From: Candidatus Shapirobacteria bacterium
Lineage (GTDB): Bacteria; Patescibacteriota; Microgenomatia; UBA12405
Direction of reading: 5' to 3'
Length of the DNA stretch: 8,390 nucleotides
Assembly (NCBI GenBank): GCA_018500045.2
Contig: JAHBAQ020000094.1
Span: 1-8,390, forward strand
In this document: positions 7,042 through 8,390 of the stretch, piece after piece
Position numbering within the stretch: the stretch's first letter is position 1
Layout of the letters: every line of letters begins with the position of its first letter
Notes under the pieces: model-generated
What the model was told of the DNA's origin: nothing
Seen by the model: only the letters and a program-made list of their open reading frames with translations
The model's database searches: none
Program-made: the position numbers and the translations under genes

Positions 7042-7709
7042 AGCAATAAATCGAAAATCAATAAACCAGCCAATAATAATTTATATTTATTTACTTTAAA
7101 ACCTCTATATATCCAATAAAAAACCACGGGTAAAGTCAAAAAAATAAATTTTTCACTACTACCAATCATTCTCCAACTAGAGGTCGCCAATATTAACAAA
7201 AACCATACCAAAATGCCCAGGTCTCTGTTTTTGTCTTTAAAAAAATCAGCCAAACCAAGAAACATCAACCATCCTCCGCTAAAACCAATTGCTTTAATCC
7301 AGAAATAAGGAGATAGTAATTTCGAAAAATTTATCAACCACAAGGAAAATTTTAAGTAAGCACTGTAAAATAAATTTCTCAAATGAAACGGTAAAAATAA
7401 TCCCTCGTATCTATACCTCTCAATTGATTTTGTTACTCCAGGATAATTCCAAATTGACTGCTCCCAGTCAAATAAAATAAATGGTTTGTCCAACCTCAAA
7501 AACAATAAATCATTAATAATTAAATTTAAAATTACTAAGCCTAATAAAAATATCCAAAAATATTTCTTTTTTTGTTTAAAAATAAACCAAAAAGACCAAA
7601 ACATTAATAAACTAATCCACCAGGAAAAACTGTTTATTAGCATTAAACTATCAAAACTTAGCACCAACCATATTATTAATAACCCTAGAATTTTTTCCAA
7701 ATTACCCAT
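7038..7709 (-). CDS. Polytopic membrane protein of unknown function, possible GT-C-related
   Basis: A very hydrophobic 223-residue protein with about seven hydrophobic segments (near 7-25, 28-45, 50-70, 137-155, 165-179, 188-201 and 207-223) and one amphipathic loop (about 72-135). I do not recognise a named family. The second half follows the layout of the downstream GT-C enzyme's C-terminal helices. A hydrophobic segment ends in a GL pair, then a charged turn K158-DKNRD, then L-x-W-F-L-L, then S-W-R-M-I-G-S-S-E-K-F with an LTLPV stretch. No first-loop DE pair is seen at the usual place; an F80-D-W-E at 80-83 is the only nearby acidic cluster. It is the first gene of a two-gene leftward unit, coupled to the GT-C gene by ATGA, so it may be a partner or a reduced relative. 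No Shine-Dalgarno site precedes the ATG. All seven arginines use AGA/AGG. Confidence 0.78.
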   Translation of the reverse strand: MGNLEKILGLLIIWLVLSFDSLMLINSFSWWISLLMFWSFWFIFKQKKKYFWIFLLGLVILNLIINDLLFLRLDKPFILFDWEQSIWNYPGVTKSIERYRYEGLFLPFHLRNLFYSAYLKFSLWLINFSKLLSPYFWIKAIGFSGGWLMFLGLADFFKDKNRDLGILVWFLLILATSSWRMIGSSEKFIFLTLPVVFYWIYRGFKVNKYKLLLAGLLIFDLLL

Positions 7710-7717
7710 CTTTTGTT

Positions 7718-7746
7718 ATCATAATTCTTTTTTAAAACCTGCACAA
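7718..7746 (-). promoter_or_regulatory. Candidate promoter for the leftward two-gene unit
   Basis: Read on the - strand, TTGTGC (7746-7741) and TATGAT (7723-7718) are separated by exactly 17 bp. The second hexamer matches TATAAT at five of six positions; the first matches TTGACA only at TTG. The -10 element lies 8 nt before the ATG at 7709, so transcription would begin at or next to the start codon and give a leaderless or nearly leaderless message. This agrees with the lack of a Shine-Dalgarno sequence. The region is AT-rich, so a chance match is possible. Confidence 0.35.
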
Positions 7747-7792
7747 CATACCAAGTTGAATAAACTAGAAACCCGTGCGACACTGACTTAAC

Positions 7793-7798
7793 TATAAA
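7793..7798 (+). promoter_or_regulatory. Candidate -10 element before the rightward GT-C gene
   Basis: TATAAA (five of six matches to TATAAT) lies 5 nt before the ATG at 7804. A TTGAAT at 7756-7761 resembles a -35 but is 31 bp away, too far to pair with it, and nothing better stands 16-18 bp upstream. If used, the transcript would be leaderless, with a slightly short discriminator. The 94-bp divergent gap must hold promoters for both flanking genes unless transcription reads in from elsewhere, which is the main support. Confidence 0.2.
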
Positions 7799-7803
7799 AA
7801 CTC

Positions 7804-8390
7804 ATGAAAAAATTTTTATTTTTATCAATTTTTATTTTAGTTAATCTTGTCCTGAGGGTTTATCTATCCATCAATGACGTCCCAAAAGGGGATATTTTGG
7901 TTCACCGTGATTGGTCCAATATTCTATTTCAACAAGGTTTATCTGGATCATATTTCTTCGAAGGTTGGACATATACCCCACCTACACAACCACCTCTAAT
8001 GATGTCCTGTTTTTATTTTTCAGAATATATTTATCAAAATCGTAATTTCTTTTCCCAACTCCACAACACCATCAAGCTTCCTCCTAGTTTTATTCTTCTG
8101 GGTTTTCAAAAATACGGCCAAATATTAACTCTACGTTTATGGGAAACATTATTCACCTATTTTATCGCCTTAATATTTTTCTTCTATTTTTCAAAAAAAA
8201 TATCTTTTCTCAAATCATTAGTAATTTTTAATTTAATTATATTTAGTCCGATTTCGCTTTTTACCAATTCTATTTGGGGTCAAAACGATATTCTCCCCAC
8301 CGCTTTTATGTATCTTGGCTTTTTAACCATATTTTCCAACTTTATTTTACTTAGTCCTCTTTTCTTTATCACTGGCATTTTATTTAAACC
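7804..8390 (+). CDS. GT-C mannosyltransferase-like membrane protein, Gpi18/PIG-V-like (3' truncated)
   Basis: The frame opens at ATG 7804 and continues past the window edge; 195 residues are visible. An in-frame TAA at 7795-7797 makes this the first possible ATG. Helix 1 is about 3-20. The first outer loop carries G29-D30 and H-R-D-W at 34-37, the likely place of the catalytic aspartate. T56-Y-T-P-P-T-Q-P-P-L (56-65) recalls the Y-P-P-x-x-P-L segment common in bacterial Gpi18-like proteins. Further helices lie at about 116-130 and 136-153, then I-W-G-Q-N-D (157-162) with P165. W-G-Q-x-D before a helix is a hallmark of GT-C mannosyltransferase relatives such as PIG-V/Gpi18 and GT87. At least half the protein is missing. 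Three of four arginines use CGT, matching the + operon rather than its - strand neighbours. No ribosome site is visible. Confidence 0.85.
   Translation, partial: MKKFLFLSIFILVNLVLRVYLSINDVPKGDILVHRDWSNILFQQGLSGSYFFEGWTYTPPTQPPLMMSCFYFSEYIYQNRNFFSQLHNTIKLPPSFILLGFQKYGQILTLRLWETLFTYFIALIFFFYFSKKISFLKSLVIFNLIIFSPISLFTNSIWGQNDILPTAFMYLGFLTIFSNFILLSPLFFITGILFK

Noticed and set aside
7741..7778. GCAC at 7741 and GTGC at 7775 as a possible operator or hairpin in the divergent gap
   Set aside because: Only four bases per arm with a loop of about 30 nt; no extended symmetry around either arm.
7486..7791. Open frame of 101 codons on the + strand antisense to the start of the unknown membrane gene
   Set aside because: Lysine/asparagine-rich complement of a hydrophobic gene. 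It crosses the divergent gap and lacks family features; the hydrophobic - strand frame with ATGA coupling is the better gene.

Overview
This AT-rich window (about 37% GC in seven 60-base rows I counted by hand) is almost solid coding sequence for glycan assembly. It holds nine protein genes, seven of them recognisable glycosyltransferases (GTs). The first and last genes run off the window edges. The organism is probably a bacterium of the Candidate Phyla Radiation (Patescibacteria), most likely a Microgenomates-type lineage. This is inferred from AT-rich lysine/asparagine/isoleucine-rich proteins, very tight packing with few Shine-Dalgarno sites, and a run of ArnT/GT39-like membrane GTs. No taxonomic marker gene is present. 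TGA acts as a stop at the ends of two genes inside ATGA overlaps, which argues against the UGA-as-glycine code of Gracilibacteria/SR1.

Layout. On the + strand, positions 2-5452 form one apparent operon of six genes. They are a GT2 of the rhamnosyltransferase-like type (5' truncated), a GT2 of the WaaE/KdtX type, a GT4 of the GT-B fold, a second rhamnosyltransferase-like GT2, a small membrane-anchored protein with four cysteines and no recognised family, and a GT-C polytopic transferase. Junctions are overlaps or gaps of at most 15 nt. On the - strand, reading leftward from 7709 to 5455, a polytopic membrane protein of unknown function is coupled by an ATGA overlap to a second full-size GT-C transferase. 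That pair converges on the + operon with only 2 bp between stop codons. A 94-bp divergent gap (7710-7803) carries candidate promoters and separates it from a third GT-C gene (Gpi18/PIG-V-like, 3' truncated) on the + strand. There is no gene-free stretch longer than 94 bp. I see no RNA genes, mobile elements, CRISPR arrays or convincing terminators.

How the parts may work together (inference). The GT2 and GT4 enzymes would use nucleotide sugars at the cytoplasmic face to build a lipid-linked oligosaccharide. The GT-C enzymes would add sugars from polyprenyl-phosphate donors on the outer face, to the same glycan, a lipid or surface proteins. No flippase, polymerase, ligase or polyprenyl-phosphate sugar synthase lies in the window. 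I do not see a clearly new system. The parts most worth a second look are the four-cysteine protein, the unknown membrane protein that resembles the C-terminal half of a GT-C enzyme, and the sharp codon-usage difference between the two strands.
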